From Candidatus Kosakonia sp. 282A-S69 (GTDB taxonomy: Bacteria > Pseudomonadota > Gammaproteobacteria > Enterobacterales > Enterobacteriaceae): a stretch of 64,000 nucleotides of DNA. How positions within the stretch are numbered: the first letter of the stretch is position 1; every line of letters begins with the position of its first letter. Position numbers and translations under genes: made by a program. The notes beneath the pieces were generated by a model. It ran no database searches. It saw only the letters and a program-made list of their open reading frames with translations, and was not told where the DNA came from. Positions 25,811 through 35,207 of the stretch are shown piece after piece. Location of the stretch: the NCBI RefSeq assembly GCF_029433855.1, contig NZ_JAROAU010000001.1:179608-243607 (forward strand), written 5' to 3'.

Positions 25811-26230
25811 ATGGCAATGACTTACCACCTGGATGTCGTCAGCGCAGAGAAACAGATGTTCTCTGGTCTGGTCGAGAAAATCCAGGTAACGGGCAGTGAA
25901 GGTGAACTGGGTGTTTTCCCGGGTCACGCACCGCTGCTCACCGCCATTAAGCCTGGTATGATCCGCATCGTTAAACAGTTCGGTCATGAAGAGTTTATCT
26001 ATCTGTCCGGCGGCATTCTCGAAGTGCAGCCTGGCAGCGTGACCGTTCTGGCTGATACGGCAATTCGTGGTCAGGATCTCGACGAAGCGCGAGCTCTGGA
26101 AGCGAAACGTAAAGCCGAAGAGCACATTAAGGGCTCTCACGGTGACGTGGATTACGCTCAGGCGTCTGCAGAGCTGGCGAAAGCTATCGCGAAACTGCGT
26201 GTTATCGAGTTGACGAAGAAAGCGATGTAA
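25811..26230 (+). CDS. atpC: F1 ATP synthase subunit epsilon
   Basis: A 139-residue subunit with an N-terminal beta-sandwich (about 1-85) and a C-terminal helical hairpin (about 90-139) that can insert into F1 and inhibit ATP hydrolysis. The family strings [22 protein letters not shown] and [21 protein letters not shown] are intact. It ends the atp operon, 20 bases after atpD, and is followed by a terminator. Confidence 0.98.
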   Translation: MAMTYHLDVVSAEKQMFSGLVEKIQVTGSEGELGVFPGHAPLLTAIKPGMIRIVKQFGHEEFIYLSGGILEVQPGSVTVLADTAIRGQDLDEARALEAKRKAEEHIKGSHGDVDYAQASAELAKAIAKLRVIELTKKAM

Positions 26231-26248
26231 CACCGGCTTGAACGTTAA

Positions 26249-26282
26249 AAAGCCAGTCTGGTCTCCAGGCTGGCTTTTTTTA
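26249..26282 (+). terminator. atp operon terminator
   Basis: AAGCCAG-t-CTGG pairs with CCAG-g-CTGGCTT across a TCT loop, followed by seven T residues, beginning 19 bases after the atpC stop. Confidence 0.93.
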
Positions 26283-26329
26283 TGGCTGCGTTTCAGCAAA
26301 AGTGAAACTAAAAAGGTGTTTTAATATTT

Positions 26330-26403
26330 TGTGATAAATATCACAAAAATGTTGATCGCTTTAGCAGCGGGGCGTAGACTCCTTTTTTGTGATGTTTATC
26401 ACA
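26330..26403 (+). promoter_or_regulatory. promoter with two CRP-type palindromes
   Basis: Two sites have exact TGTGA and TCACA arms with 6-bp spacers: 26330-26345 (spacer TAAATA) and 26388-26403 (spacer TGTTTA), centres 58 bp apart. Between them lies a plausible sigma70 promoter, -35 TTGATC (26352-26357), 17-bp spacer, -10 TAGACT (26375-26380), predicting a start near 26387. Site 2 would then cover the start and could repress. The first site is centred near -49.5, not a standard activation position. The arms also resemble FNR sites but lack the TTGAT form. Confidence 0.7.
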
Positions 26404-26430
26404 TAACCAAATCCAAAAAAGGAAGCCATC

Positions 26431-26502
26431 ATGAAACTGATCAACAAAATCATCGCTATGTTCAGCAACATGAACGTCTCTTTCGGCACGTTCAATCACT
26501 GA
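26431..26502 (+). CDS. putative 23-residue small protein
   Basis: A micro-ORF not known to me in K-12. ATG 26431 is preceded by AAAAAAGGAAG with 5-base spacing, an excellent ribosome-binding site, and ends at TGA 26500-26502. The peptide begins MKLINKIIAMFSNM, a short amphipathic, basic-hydrophobic helix likely to sit on a membrane, followed by a polar Phe-containing tail. The start layout recalls the K-12 small protein AzuC (MKL... MF.N), but that comparison is from memory. It lies downstream of two CRP-type sites and is convergent with the PL9 lyase. It may be a peptide, the coding part of a dual-function RNA, or chance. Confidence 0.6.
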   Translation: MKLINKIIAMFSNMNVSFGTFNH

Positions 26503-26518
26503 TTGCTGTAATGCCGTG

Positions 26519-26556
26519 TGGCGCTGCGCTGGCTCCCCCTGGAGACGCGAGCGCCA
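26519..26556. other. GC-rich stem-loop between micro-ORF and PL9 lyase gene
   Basis: TGGCGCT pairs with AGCGCCA (26519-26525 with 26550-26556), with GCG/CGC extending the stem past a bulge. No U-tract follows on either strand. It could end or stabilise both convergent transcripts. Confidence 0.5.
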
Positions 26557-26564
26557 TCGGGCTA

Positions 26565-28670
26565 TCACTTCAGCGCCGCTTCCACTGCTGCACTCTCCAG
26601 CTCCTTCCCTTCGCTGTTCACGCTTTTTCCCTGCCTGATAAAGTAGTTGGTGTTATCGATATTGCCGATCACCGCATCGTCATAGCGACCCGGCGCGCTG
26701 CGCACCGATTTGTTGCCGCGAAAGATGCCCTGCGTTGAGGCGTCGCCATACGGGCTGGGCCGGAAGATAAAATTGAAGCGCTGGTTGTCCGCCGCAATGT
26801 TGTTCTCCACCACCAGCTTGCCAGGATTGAAGTTATCGGTAAAGCCATCCAGCTGATTACCTACCGCTTTGCTGTTACGGATTTGATGCGCCACCGGCTG
26901 CCCTTCCCCGCCAAGCTTAAAGCCGTTACTGGTATTGTTGCGGGCAATTGAATTCTCGATCACCACTACGCCATTCGGGCCATCTTCAATCTTGTTAAAC
27001 AGGTCAAAACCGTCATCGATATTGTCATGTGCGTAGCAGCGGATCAGCCGGTTCCCCTCCCCTACGCGCATTTTTACCGCGAAGCCGTCGGCATTAATCT
27101 TGCCCGCATCCTCATTACCCCAGGATTCGGAATCCACCACCCGGTTATCGCTGGCCCACAGCGCGCGGCCAATCTTCTCCGGGGAGGAGATCTGGATGCC
27201 GGTGTCGTCGTTACGCCAGGCGACCACTTTTTCAATCAGATTATGGCTCCCCTGTATGCGCAGGCTCTTCTCCGTCACCTCAATCCCTCTGATACGCCAG
27301 TAGCTGGCATCAAGCAGCAGACCATGGATCACCGCTTTACCCTCCGCTTCCAGCGTTTTGCGCTGTTTGAGCAGACCGCTCGCCGTCAATGGAATTTCGG
27401 TATAAGGGTAATCGCCAGCGTGCAGCACGATTTTGCCACCCGGCGGCAGCAAGCGGATTGCGGTGGCGATATCCAGCGGTGCGGCGGCGGTACCTGAACC
27501 CTCAGGTGTGCCCTGCGGCGCAACATGCAGTGTCAGCGCGACCGGGTCGATTTTCTCTACCTTAATCTGCTGAACCACGGGCTTACCTCCCGCTTTCGGT
27601 GTGAAGGTGAGCGCAAAGGTGGTGCTTTGCTTCAGCCGCGTTGGCAGGGTGTACATCTCGCCTGCTTTTACCGGTTTCTCATTACCGATCACCACTTCAT
27701 TCTCCCGCACGCTAAAACGGCCATCGTAGTTGGCCCGCGCCTGGAGCAGGTATTTCTCACTGCCGCTTTGCGCAGGTGAGGCAACCTGTACGACCACCGG
27801 CTGCGCGGGCGGCTGCCAGGGCGCAGAGGCAACCGTATGGGCTTCTGAGGTGGTTAACGAGGCGTCGGTAACGGTGATTTTGGCGTTACGCGAAGCGAAG
27901 AAGCCGACGTAATAGTGCGCTCTGTCCTGAACGGCGATCAGATCGGCGCGTGGGATCTGCTGGCTGATCCATTGCTCGCTCCCGGCGGGTGCCCAGCTGC
28001 TGACGAAGCCGTTATCCGTGCGCTCAAGCTTAAGCCGGAACGTTGGGGTTTTGCGCAGATCCACCTCCTCCTGGTAGCTGGTTTTAACAATCGCCGCACC
28101 GGCATTGCCCCACGGCTGGGTGATGCCCTCCCGGCTGATGGCCTGTATTTTGACGCGGAAATTATCCTTTTTGTCCTGCGTCATAATGGCATTCATTACC
28201 ATATTGGCGGCGGCAGGAAACTCTTCATACCCCTCCCGCAGCGGCTGCTGGCGTGCGGGGCCGATCACATCCCGCACCAGTAAACCCGCCCCCTCCTGGG
28301 CGGCAGGTTTGGCACCATTTTCCGGGCCAAACTGATCGACAGTCACGGTCGCTTGCAGCGCAAAGTTTTTGCCGACGGGCAGTTTTGTATAGAAGAAGGT
28401 CAGCCCATCGTGGGCGTTGCCGATTTTGCCGCCGCGGCTCTCGAGGGTAATGGGTTTTGACAGATCGGCGCTCTGCTCGTGAGTAAGCTTTTTACCCGCG
28501 ATTGTCACATCATTGACGCCAATCTTTTCGGCAAGCACGTTTGATGAGAAATTGAGGTCAGTCGACTGGCCGAAAGTTATCGCTTTCCACTCTGTAGCCG
28601 ATTCGGCAAAGGTTGGGGCGCAGAGAAGGGAGCTGCATATCGCAAGGGCCAGAGGTAATTTATAATTCAT
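26565..28670 (-). CDS. secreted PL9-family pectate lyase, PelX-like exo-lyase
   Basis: A 701-residue exported protein absent from this place in K-12. The signal peptide (residues 1-22, cleavage near PTFA/ES) precedes an N-terminal beta-rich region (about 30-385) and a right-handed beta-helix (about 390-690). PL9 features: NADGFAVK with Asp528, the calcium cluster DDGFD (Asp552, 553, 556; the 24-residue spacing from Asp528 matches that of family member Pel9A) and NGFKLGG with candidate catalytic Lys585. The size and layout recall Dickeya PelX, a periplasmic exopolygalacturonate lyase. Substrate and mode are inferred. It is monocistronic, convergent with the micro-ORF and divergent from glmU. 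Confidence 0.82.
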   Translation of the reverse strand: MNYKLPLALAICSSLLCAPTFAESATEWKAITFGQSTDLNFSSNVLAEKIGVNDVTIAGKKLTHEQSADLSKPITLESRGGKIGNAHDGLTFFYTKLPVGKNFALQATVTVDQFGPENGAKPAAQEGAGLLVRDVIGPARQQPLREGYEEFPAAANMVMNAIMTQDKKDNFRVKIQAISREGITQPWGNAGAAIVKTSYQEEVDLRKTPTFRLKLERTDNGFVSSWAPAGSEQWISQQIPRADLIAVQDRAHYYVGFFASRNAKITVTDASLTTSEAHTVASAPWQPPAQPVVVQVASPAQSGSEKYLLQARANYDGRFSVRENEVVIGNEKPVKAGEMYTLPTRLKQSTTFALTFTPKAGGKPVVQQIKVEKIDPVALTLHVAPQGTPEGSGTAAAPLDIATAIRLLPPGGKIVLHAGDYPYTEIPLTASGLLKQRKTLEAEGKAVIHGLLLDASYWRIRGIEVTEKSLRIQGSHNLIEKVVAWRNDDTGIQISSPEKIGRALWASDNRVVDSESWGNEDAGKINADGFAVKMRVGEGNRLIRCYAHDNIDDGFDLFNKIEDGPNGVVVIENSIARNNTSNGFKLGGEGQPVAHQIRNSKAVGNQLDGFTDNFNPGKLVVENNIAADNQRFNFIFRPSPYGDASTQGIFRGNKSVRSAPGRYDDAVIGNIDNTNYFIRQGKSVNSEGKELESAAVEAALK

Positions 28671-29013
28671 TTTATTCTCCTGATGGATAACTGCCGTTTA
28701 TTATCATCAATATGAAACGGTGTTTCTTTTTTATGGCTCACACTCTTTGCTTAATAAAACACCGTTTTGTTTTGTGCGATCTTTATTCAGGATGAAAAAT
28801 AACAGCTAACTCATTGTATAAATGAGCAGCAGTGAAAAATGGAGCGACTTTCTGGCAATAAACTGCTTTACTCTGCCGATAAAAAGCGCGTTATAGAGCG
28901 CCTGTCGTGGAATGTTGCGCGTTTCACCAGCACTCCATTTCATGCTACAAAATATGTAGTATTTTCAACACGAAAGAGGTTAACTTCTTTCCCAAATAAT
29001 AGTCAGGACGAAT
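28671..29013. promoter_or_regulatory. divergent control region, PL9 lyase / glmU
   Basis: The 343-bp gap contains promoters for both directions but no gene. The inverted repeat AAAATA-TGTAG-TATTTT (28949-28965) lies about 50 bp before glmU, and an A/T-rich stretch lies around 28750-28800. In K-12, glmU is activated by NagC bound to A/T-rich sites upstream. The palindrome is a candidate, but I cannot score it against the NagC matrix. Confidence 0.45.
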
Positions 29014-30384
29014 ATGTTGAACTCAAAAATGAGCGTGGTGATCCTTGCGGCGGGCAAAGGCACACGCATGTACTCCGATCTTCCCAAAGTGCTGCATACC
29101 CTTGCCGGTAAAGCGATGGTGCAGCATGTCATTGATGCAGCGACGAAATTGGGTGCGGATCATGTTCATCTGGTATACGGCCACGGTGGCGAACTGCTTA
29201 AAAAACGCCTCGTAGACGACAAACTTAACTGGGTGCTGCAAGCGGAACAGCTTGGCACCGGTCATGCCATGCAGCAGGCGGCACCTTTCTTTGCTGACGA
29301 TGAAGATATTTTAATGCTCTACGGCGATGTGCCGCTGATCTCCGTTGAGACACTTGAGCGCCTGCGTGAAGCCAAACCGCAGGGCGGCATCGGTCTGCTT
29401 ACCGTCAAACTTGACGATCCGACCGGCTACGGCCGCATTACGCGTGAAAACGGCGTGGTCACCGGTATCGTTGAGCAGAAGGATGCCACAGAAGCCCAGC
29501 GGCAGATTAATGAGGTCAACACCGGCATTCTGATCGCCAACGGCGCAGATCTGAAGCGCTGGCTCGCTAAGCTGACCAATAATAATGCGCAGGGTGAATA
29601 CTACATCACTGACATTATCAGCCTGGCTTATCTCGAAGGGCGTGAGATTGCCGCTGTCCACCCGCAGCGTTTAAGCGAAGTGGAAGGGGTGAATAACCGC
29701 CTGCAACTCTCCCGTCTGGAGCGTGCTTACCAGGCGGAACAGGCAGAAAAACTGCTGCTGGCAGGCGTGATGCTGCGCGATCCGGCGCGTTTCGATCTAC
29801 GCGGTACGCTCTCTCATGGCCGTGATGTTGAGATCGACACCAACGTGATTATCGAAGGCGACGTTACGCTGGGCGAGCGCGTGAAAATTGGCGCAGGCGT
29901 TATTTTGAAGAACTGCGTGATTGGCGATGATTGCGAGATCAGTCCCTACAGCGTGGTTGAAGATGCCCGTCTGGAAGCTGAATGCACCATCGGCCCGTTT
30001 GCCCGTTTACGTCCGGGCGCAGAGCTGCTGGCTGGCGCGCACGTCGGTAACTTCGTCGAGATGAAAAAAGCGCGCCTTGGCAAAGGTTCCAAAGCGGGTC
30101 ATCTGACCTACCTCGGCGACGCAGAGATTGGCGATAACGTTAACGTCGGCGCAGGGGTGATTACCTGCAATTACGACGGCGCTAATAAATTCAAAACCAT
30201 CATTGGCGATGATGTGTTTGTCGGCTCCGATACGCAGCTGGTGGCACCGGTCACAGTCGCCAAAGGGGCGACTATCGCCGCAGGCACCACCGTTACCCGC
30301 GATATTGCGGAAAACGAGCTGGTATTAAGCCGTGTACCGCAGGTGCATAAGCAGGGCTGGCAGCGCCCGGTGAAGAAGAAGTAA
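29014..30384 (+). CDS. glmU: bifunctional GlcNAc-1-P uridyltransferase / GlcN-1-P acetyltransferase
   Basis: A 456-residue enzyme making UDP-GlcNAc for peptidoglycan and LPS. The N-terminal uridyltransferase (about 1-228) has [18 protein letters not shown], and the C-terminal left-handed beta-helix acetyltransferase (about 250-456) has repeated hexapeptides such as [16 protein letters not shown] and the acetyl-CoA region NYDGANK. Length equals K-12. It forms an operon with glmS, 244 bp downstream. Confidence 0.97.
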   Translation: MLNSKMSVVILAAGKGTRMYSDLPKVLHTLAGKAMVQHVIDAATKLGADHVHLVYGHGGELLKKRLVDDKLNWVLQAEQLGTGHAMQQAAPFFADDEDILMLYGDVPLISVETLERLREAKPQGGIGLLTVKLDDPTGYGRITRENGVVTGIVEQKDATEAQRQINEVNTGILIANGADLKRWLAKLTNNNAQGEYYITDIISLAYLEGREIAAVHPQRLSEVEGVNNRLQLSRLERAYQAEQAEKLLLAGVMLRDPARFDLRGTLSHGRDVEIDTNVIIEGDVTLGERVKIGAGVILKNCVIGDDCEISPYSVVEDARLEAECTIGPFARLRPGAELLAGAHVGNFVEMKKARLGKGSKAGHLTYLGDAEIGDNVNVGAGVITCNYDGANKFKTIIGDDVFVGSDTQLVAPVTVAKGATIAAGTTVTRDIAENELVLSRVPQVHKQGWQRPVKKK

Positions 30385-30393
30385 GCCAAAAAG

Positions 30394-30419
30394 ACCGGAT
30401 AGGCTTAACGCTGTCCGGT
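30394..30419 (+). repeat. REP-like stem-loop after glmU
   Basis: ACCGGA (30394-30399) pairs with TCCGGT (30414-30419) around AGGCTTAAC, resembling a short REP/BIME unit. K-12 also has a REP-type structure here. It may set the relative stability of the glmU and glmS mRNAs. Confidence 0.6.
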
Positions 30420-30628
30420 ATAGATTCAGGGATGAGAGGAAGATAATCCTCCGCCCGCCAGGCAGTACCTATAACAATAACCCCACTCTCTACAAGGCTC
30501 GGGGCGTCCGCAAAGCGGACATGTACACGTAATCATTGGCGGCGCCGCAAAACGGTGGCCCGAAGGGTGACGTGTAAACAGGTTGACCGACAACAAAAGG
30601 CATAATGCCAAAATCGGAATTAAAAACT

Positions 30629-32458
30629 ATGTGTGGAATTGTAGGCGCAGTCGCGCAGCGTGATGTTGCAGAAATTCTTCTCGAAGGCTTACGTCGCCTC
30701 GAATACCGTGGCTATGACTCTGCCGGTCTGGCAGTTGTCGACAACGAAGGTCATATGACCCGTCTGCGTCGCCTCGGTAAAGTGCAGATGCTCTCGCAGG
30801 CGGCGGAAGATCATCCGTTGCATGGCGGTACCGGTATCGCGCACACCCGTTGGGCGACCCATGGCGAACCGTCGGAAGGAAACGCGCATCCGCACGTTTC
30901 TGAACATATCGTTGTCGTGCATAACGGCATCATCGAAAACCATGAACCGCTGCGTGAAGCGCTGAAAGCGCGCGGGTATCAGTTTGTCTCCGAAACCGAC
31001 ACCGAAGTGATTGCTCACCTGGTGCACTGGGAGCTGGAACAGGGCGGTACGCTGCGTGAAGCGGTACTGCGCGCCATCCCGCAGTTACGCGGTGCCTATG
31101 GCACGGTGATTATGGATACCCGTCATCCTGAGACCCTGCTGGCCGCGCGCTCCGGTAGCCCGCTGGTTATCGGTCTCGGCATGGGTGAAAACTTTATCGC
31201 TTCTGACCAGCTGGCGCTGCTGCCGGTTACCCGTCGTTTTATCTTCCTGGAAGAGGGTGATGTTGCGGAAGTGACCCGTCGTAGCGTGACGGTGTTTGAT
31301 AAATCTGGCACCGAAACCAAACGTCCGGATATCGAATCCAATCTGCAGTACGACGCGGGCGATAAAGGTATCTATCGCCACTACATGCAGAAAGAGATCT
31401 ACGAACAGCCGAACGCCATCAAAAATACCCTGACTGGCCGCATCAGCCATGGCGAAGTTGATCTCAGCGAACTGGGACCGAACGCGAACGAACTGCTGTC
31501 GAAAGTCGAACATATCCAGATTGTTGCCTGCGGTACCTCTTACAACTCCGGTATGGTGTCACGTTACTGGTTTGAAGCGCTGGCCGGCGTGCCGTGCGAT
31601 GTGGAGATTGCCTCAGAGTTCCGCTACCGCAAATCCGCCGTGCGTCGTAACAGCCTGATGATTACCCTTTCACAATCCGGTGAAACGGCAGATACGCTGG
31701 CGGCGCTGCGTCTGTCGAAAGAGCTGGGTTACCTGGGGTCGCTGGCGATCTGTAACGTGCCGGGCTCTTCGCTGGTGCGTGAATCGGATCTGGCAATGAT
31801 GACCAAAGCCGGTACCGAAATCGGTGTTGCTTCAACCAAAGCCTTCACCACGCAGTTAACGGTGCTGCTGATGCTGGTGGCAAAACTGAGCCGCCTGAAA
31901 GGCCAGGATGCGGCGATTGAGCACGATATTGTGCACGGCCTGCAGGCGCTGCCGAACCGTATCGAGCAGATGCTGTCGCAGGATAAACGCATTGAAGCGC
32001 TGGCAGAGGACTTCTCTGACAAGCACCACGCGCTGTTCCTCGGTCGCGGCGATCAGTACCCGATCGCGCTGGAAGGCGCGCTGAAGCTGAAAGAGATCTC
32101 CTATATTCACGCCGAAGCCTACGCCGCAGGCGAGCTGAAACATGGCCCGCTGGCGCTGATTGATGCGGATATGCCGGTTATCGTGGTTGCACCCAACAAT
32201 GAACTGCTGGAAAAACTGAAATCTAACATCGAAGAAGTGCGCGCTCGCGGCGGCGTGCTGTATGTCTTCGCCGATCAGGATGCCGGTTTCACCAGCAACG
32301 ACAACATGCACATCATCGATATGCCGCACGTTGAAGAGACGATTGCACCGATCTTTTACACCGTGCCGCTGCAGTTGCTGGCCTATCACGTCGCGCTAAT
32401 TAAAGGCACCGACGTTGACCAGCCTCGCAACCTGGCAAAATCGGTAACGGTGGAATAA
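30629..32458 (+). CDS. glmS: glutamine-fructose-6-phosphate aminotransferase GlmS
   Basis: A 609-residue enzyme forming glucosamine 6-phosphate, the first step of amino-sugar synthesis. The N-terminal glutaminase starts [12 protein letters not shown], with nucleophile Cys2 exposed after Met removal. Two SIS isomerase domains follow (about 285-430 and 460-600), with [12 protein letters not shown] and SQSGETADT. The end [13 protein letters not shown] is the segment encoding the Tn7 TnsD target. An upstream ATG (30605) would mask Cys2, so 30629 was chosen. In K-12 its leader pairs with GlmZ sRNA; I did not verify the pairing site. Confidence 0.97.
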   Translation: MCGIVGAVAQRDVAEILLEGLRRLEYRGYDSAGLAVVDNEGHMTRLRRLGKVQMLSQAAEDHPLHGGTGIAHTRWATHGEPSEGNAHPHVSEHIVVVHNGIIENHEPLREALKARGYQFVSETDTEVIAHLVHWELEQGGTLREAVLRAIPQLRGAYGTVIMDTRHPETLLAARSGSPLVIGLGMGENFIASDQLALLPVTRRFIFLEEGDVAEVTRRSVTVFDKSGTETKRPDIESNLQYDAGDKGIYRHYMQKEIYEQPNAIKNTLTGRISHGEVDLSELGPNANELLSKVEHIQIVACGTSYNSGMVSRYWFEALAGVPCDVEIASEFRYRKSAVRRNSLMITLSQSGETADTLAALRLSKELGYLGSLAICNVPGSSLVRESDLAMMTKAGTEIGVASTKAFTTQLTVLLMLVAKLSRLKGQDAAIEHDIVHGLQALPNRIEQMLSQDKRIEALAEDFSDKHHALFLGRGDQYPIALEGALKLKEISYIHAEAYAAGELKHGPLALIDADMPVIVVAPNNELLEKLKSNIEEVRARGGVLYVFADQDAGFTSNDNMHIIDMPHVEETIAPIFYTVPLQLLAYHVALIKGTDVDQPRNLAKSVTVE

Positions 32459-32467
32459 TCCTAAACT

Positions 32468-32555
32468 AACGTCATCTGCCCGCCGGGAGGGTGACGTTAA
32501 CCTTAGTGTAAATAAGTCCGGATATGCTTCTGAAAAAAGCATACCGGATTTTTTT
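32468..32555 (+). terminator. glmS 3' region: palindrome plus terminator at the Tn7 target
   Basis: A perfect-arm palindrome (AACGTCA 32468-32474 with TGACGTT 32492-32498) lies where Tn7 would insert, about 25 bp after the glmS stop. A strong terminator follows: TCCGG-a-TATGCTT (32517-32529) pairs with AAGCATACCGGA (32537-32548) and is followed by seven T residues (32549-32555). The next base is the A of the vgrG start codon. I see no Tn7 ends or target duplication. Confidence 0.82.
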
Positions 32556-34817
32556 ATGTCTCAAATTCGCATCACGGTTAACCTGGCTGCCGCACCTGAC
32601 CTGCTTTTCTGGAAAATGTCCGGCAGTGAATCGCTCTCTGCACCTTTTGAGTATGCGCTCACGCTGCTGGGAGAAGAGGCGCGAATCGACAGAAGTCAGC
32701 TCCTCGGGCAGCCCATCACCGTTGACATTCCTGCGCAGGGCGGCGCGGCAAGGCGTTATATCAATGGCAGAGTGACCAGCGTCGGTGTCTCCTCCGTCGA
32801 GCTATCCGGCGAGCGTTACGCCGCCTATCAGCTCAGCGTGGAGTCCGATCTCTGGCCAATGCGGCTGGCGCGCAATATGCGCATCTTTCAGGCGCAAACC
32901 ATTCCGCAAATTGTGCAGACCATGCTGTCCGAGCAGGGCGTCAAAATAGACGATCAGCTGACGCAAAGTTACCGGGTCTGGGAGTATTGTGTGCAGTACC
33001 AGGAGAGCAGCCTGGACTTCATCTGCCGCCTGATGGAGCTGGAGGGGATCAGCTGGTATTTCCGCCACCAGCCGGACAGCCACACGCTGGTGCTGGCGGA
33101 TGCCGGTACCGTTTTCCCCTCTGTAGCGGGTTATGAGGTGATCCCCTATATTCAAACCTCCGCCGGCGGCGTGGCCGATTTTGAAGGCATTAGCCAATGG
33201 TCGTTGCAGGATCGCGTCACGCCGGGGCTTTTTAGCACTGAAGATTATGATTTTCGTAAGCCCAACGCCTGGCTATTTCAGGCGCGGCAGAATCCCGTTT
33301 CGCCCTCTCCCGGACAAATCGATGTCTATGAGTGGCCCGGCCGCTTTGTCGAGCAAAATGATGGGGAATATTATGCCCGTATCAAGCAGGAGCGCTGGCG
33401 GGTCGAACATCAACAGATCTCCGCCACTGCCACGGCAAGCGGTATTGCCGCCGGACACACCTTCCAGTTAACCCATGCGCCGTTTCCACAGGATAACGGG
33501 CGTTATCTGGTAACAAAAACCGTGCTGCATATTGAGGAGAACCGCTATGCCAGCGGCGATGAAGGCGCCAGCTCGCGGCTGATAAGCTTCAGTGTTATTC
33601 CTGCATCACTGGTCTGGCGCCCGGAGCAGCGGACCGCCTGGCCCCGTACCTATGGCCCGCAGACTGCCCGCGTTGTCGGCCCTGCCGGGGAGACGATATG
33701 GACCGATAAATATGGCCGTATCAAGGTGAAGTTCCACTGGGATCGCCTGGGTAAGAGTGATGAAACCAGCTCCTGCTGGGTGCGTGTCTCCAGCGCGTGG
33801 GCGGGACAGGGATTTGGCGGCGTACAGATCCCGCGCGTCGGCGATGAAGTGGTGATTGATTTTATCAATGGCGATCCCGACCGCCCCATCGTCACCGGGC
33901 GTGTCTACAACGATGCGAATATGCCGCCATGGTCTTTACCCGCCGCCGCCACGGTGATGGGATTTATGACGCGCTCGAAAACCGGAAGTTGTGACAACGC
34001 CAGCTATCTGCTGTTTGAGGATAAGCTCGGTGTTGAGCGGGTCGATATGCATGCCGAAAAGGATATGAATATCTCCGTTGAGAACCATCAGGTGATTACC
34101 GTTGGCGGTAACAGAAGCCTGACGGTGTCGGGTGAGCTTGCCGATGAGGTGACGAAAAAAGCGGACTTTACATACCATGCCACCCGCACCACGCTGGTGG
34201 AGCAGAAGGACACGCGCACGGTGAATAACGGCGAAGAGCTGACGGTCACCAATGGCCGCGTAAAGCGCGTCACCAGCGGCGGGGAGAAAGTGACGATCAA
34301 AGGGGGGCGCGTTGAGGAGATTGAAGGAGCGGCTTCACAACATGTCACTGCCTTAGTGAGCTATACCTTTGATAACGGCGTTACCTCGACCATTACCGGC
34401 GATCGTGAAGAGCAGATTTCTCAACACCTGACGCAGACCATCCAGGGAAATTACGCGGCCACTATCAACGGCAGGTGGGATCAGACCGTCGCCAAAGGGG
34501 CGAAAATCTACTCGCCGAAAACGATCACCATTGAGAGCGCAGAGAAGGTGCATATAAAGACGCCGCATGCGTTTGAATATAAAGACCATAAAGAGACGGC
34601 GTCGCTTTTCTCTTTTGATTTCACAGCACTCAAGGTAGTCACCGAAGGCTCTTCATTTACCCTCTCAGCGATAAGCAAGGTGGGCTTAACGAGCCTGAAA
34701 TTCGATAAATCTGCATTTGATTTAGCCTCTCACGAAGGGCGCGTCGCATTTGGTAAAGCGATGATGCAGTATGGCCAGGTGATGGCATCGGTTCACGGCT
34801 TAACGATGTTTATGTAA
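32556..34817 (+). CDS. vgrG: type VI secretion spike protein VgrG (orphan)
   Basis: A 753-residue spike. The gp27-like region (about 1-370; LLFWKMSGSESLSAPFEYALTLL) is followed by the gp5-like OB fold (about 387-451; RIKVKFHWDRLGKSDETSSCWVRVS and GFGGVQIPRVGDEVVIDFINGDPDRPI) and a repeat-rich beta-prism needle (about 480-680). The C-terminal 60 residues are helical and carry no recognisable effector domain. No other T6SS structural gene is in the window, so it depends on a locus elsewhere. Its start directly follows the glmS terminator, with only a GGA (32546-32548) as ribosome-binding site. It is absent from K-12 at this position. Confidence 0.9.
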   Translation: MSQIRITVNLAAAPDLLFWKMSGSESLSAPFEYALTLLGEEARIDRSQLLGQPITVDIPAQGGAARRYINGRVTSVGVSSVELSGERYAAYQLSVESDLWPMRLARNMRIFQAQTIPQIVQTMLSEQGVKIDDQLTQSYRVWEYCVQYQESSLDFICRLMELEGISWYFRHQPDSHTLVLADAGTVFPSVAGYEVIPYIQTSAGGVADFEGISQWSLQDRVTPGLFSTEDYDFRKPNAWLFQARQNPVSPSPGQIDVYEWPGRFVEQNDGEYYARIKQERWRVEHQQISATATASGIAAGHTFQLTHAPFPQDNGRYLVTKTVLHIEENRYASGDEGASSRLISFSVIPASLVWRPEQRTAWPRTYGPQTARVVGPAGETIWTDKYGRIKVKFHWDRLGKSDETSSCWVRVSSAWAGQGFGGVQIPRVGDEVVIDFINGDPDRPIVTGRVYNDANMPPWSLPAAATVMGFMTRSKTGSCDNASYLLFEDKLGVERVDMHAEKDMNISVENHQVITVGGNRSLTVSGELADEVTKKADFTYHATRTTLVEQKDTRTVNNGEELTVTNGRVKRVTSGGEKVTIKGGRVEEIEGAASQHVTALVSYTFDNGVTSTITGDREEQISQHLTQTIQGNYAATINGRWDQTVAKGAKIYSPKTITIESAEKVHIKTPHAFEYKDHKETASLFSFDFTALKVVTEGSSFTLSAISKVGLTSLKFDKSAFDLASHEGRVAFGKAMMQYGQVMASVHGLTMFM

Positions 34818-34827
34818 AGGATTGAGT

Positions 34828-35175
34828 ATGAAGATTGCGATCGCTTTTTCTGTCCTCTTTATCGTAGGGATGATCGCCTACATCGTTTACCTGTTTAATC
34901 GCGATCACCGCATCCAGACCCAGGGGCGCGAATTGCAGGCCACCATCGAAGAGGTGAGCTATATCAGCTCCAATGATAACGGGACACAAAATATTCGTTA
35001 CCGGCTGGCGATTCACGATGGGAGCGTGACGCGCCAGGTCGAGGGGAAAGAGACCATTGCGGCGTTCAACGCGCCGAAAATGCAGAAAGGGCAGAAGGTC
35101 GATATTAAATACCTGGATGACCAGCATATCCTGTTTATTTTTGATAAGCAGGAGTCGCCAGCCAGCCAGGAGTAA
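34828..35175 (+). CDS. small membrane-anchored protein of unknown function, vgrG-linked
   Basis: A 115-residue protein not recognised. Residues 2-24 (KIAIAFSVLFIVGMIAYIVYLF) form one transmembrane helix, and the rest is a soluble beta-rich domain with GQKVDIKYLDDQHILF, resembling the end of DUF3592-like folds. ATG 34828 follows AAAGGA (34816-34821) with 6-base spacing; the TTG at 34822 is rejected. The ribosome-binding site overlaps the vgrG stop, so the genes are translationally linked. Position after an orphan vgrG makes an accessory or immunity role possible, but no effector gene lies between them. Speculative. Confidence 0.72.
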   Translation: MKIAIAFSVLFIVGMIAYIVYLFNRDHRIQTQGRELQATIEEVSYISSNDNGTQNIRYRLAIHDGSVTRQVEGKETIAAFNAPKMQKGQKVDIKYLDDQHILFIFDKQESPASQE

Positions 35176-35207
35176 CAGAGGCTTCCGGGCGGCAACCTCT
35201 TTAACGC

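Noticed and set aside
30426-30611. 61-codon Cys-rich minus-strand ORF as a zinc-finger gene
   Set aside because: No ribosome-binding site or promoter is evident, and it lies within the glmS leader. It was kept only as a low-interest finding.
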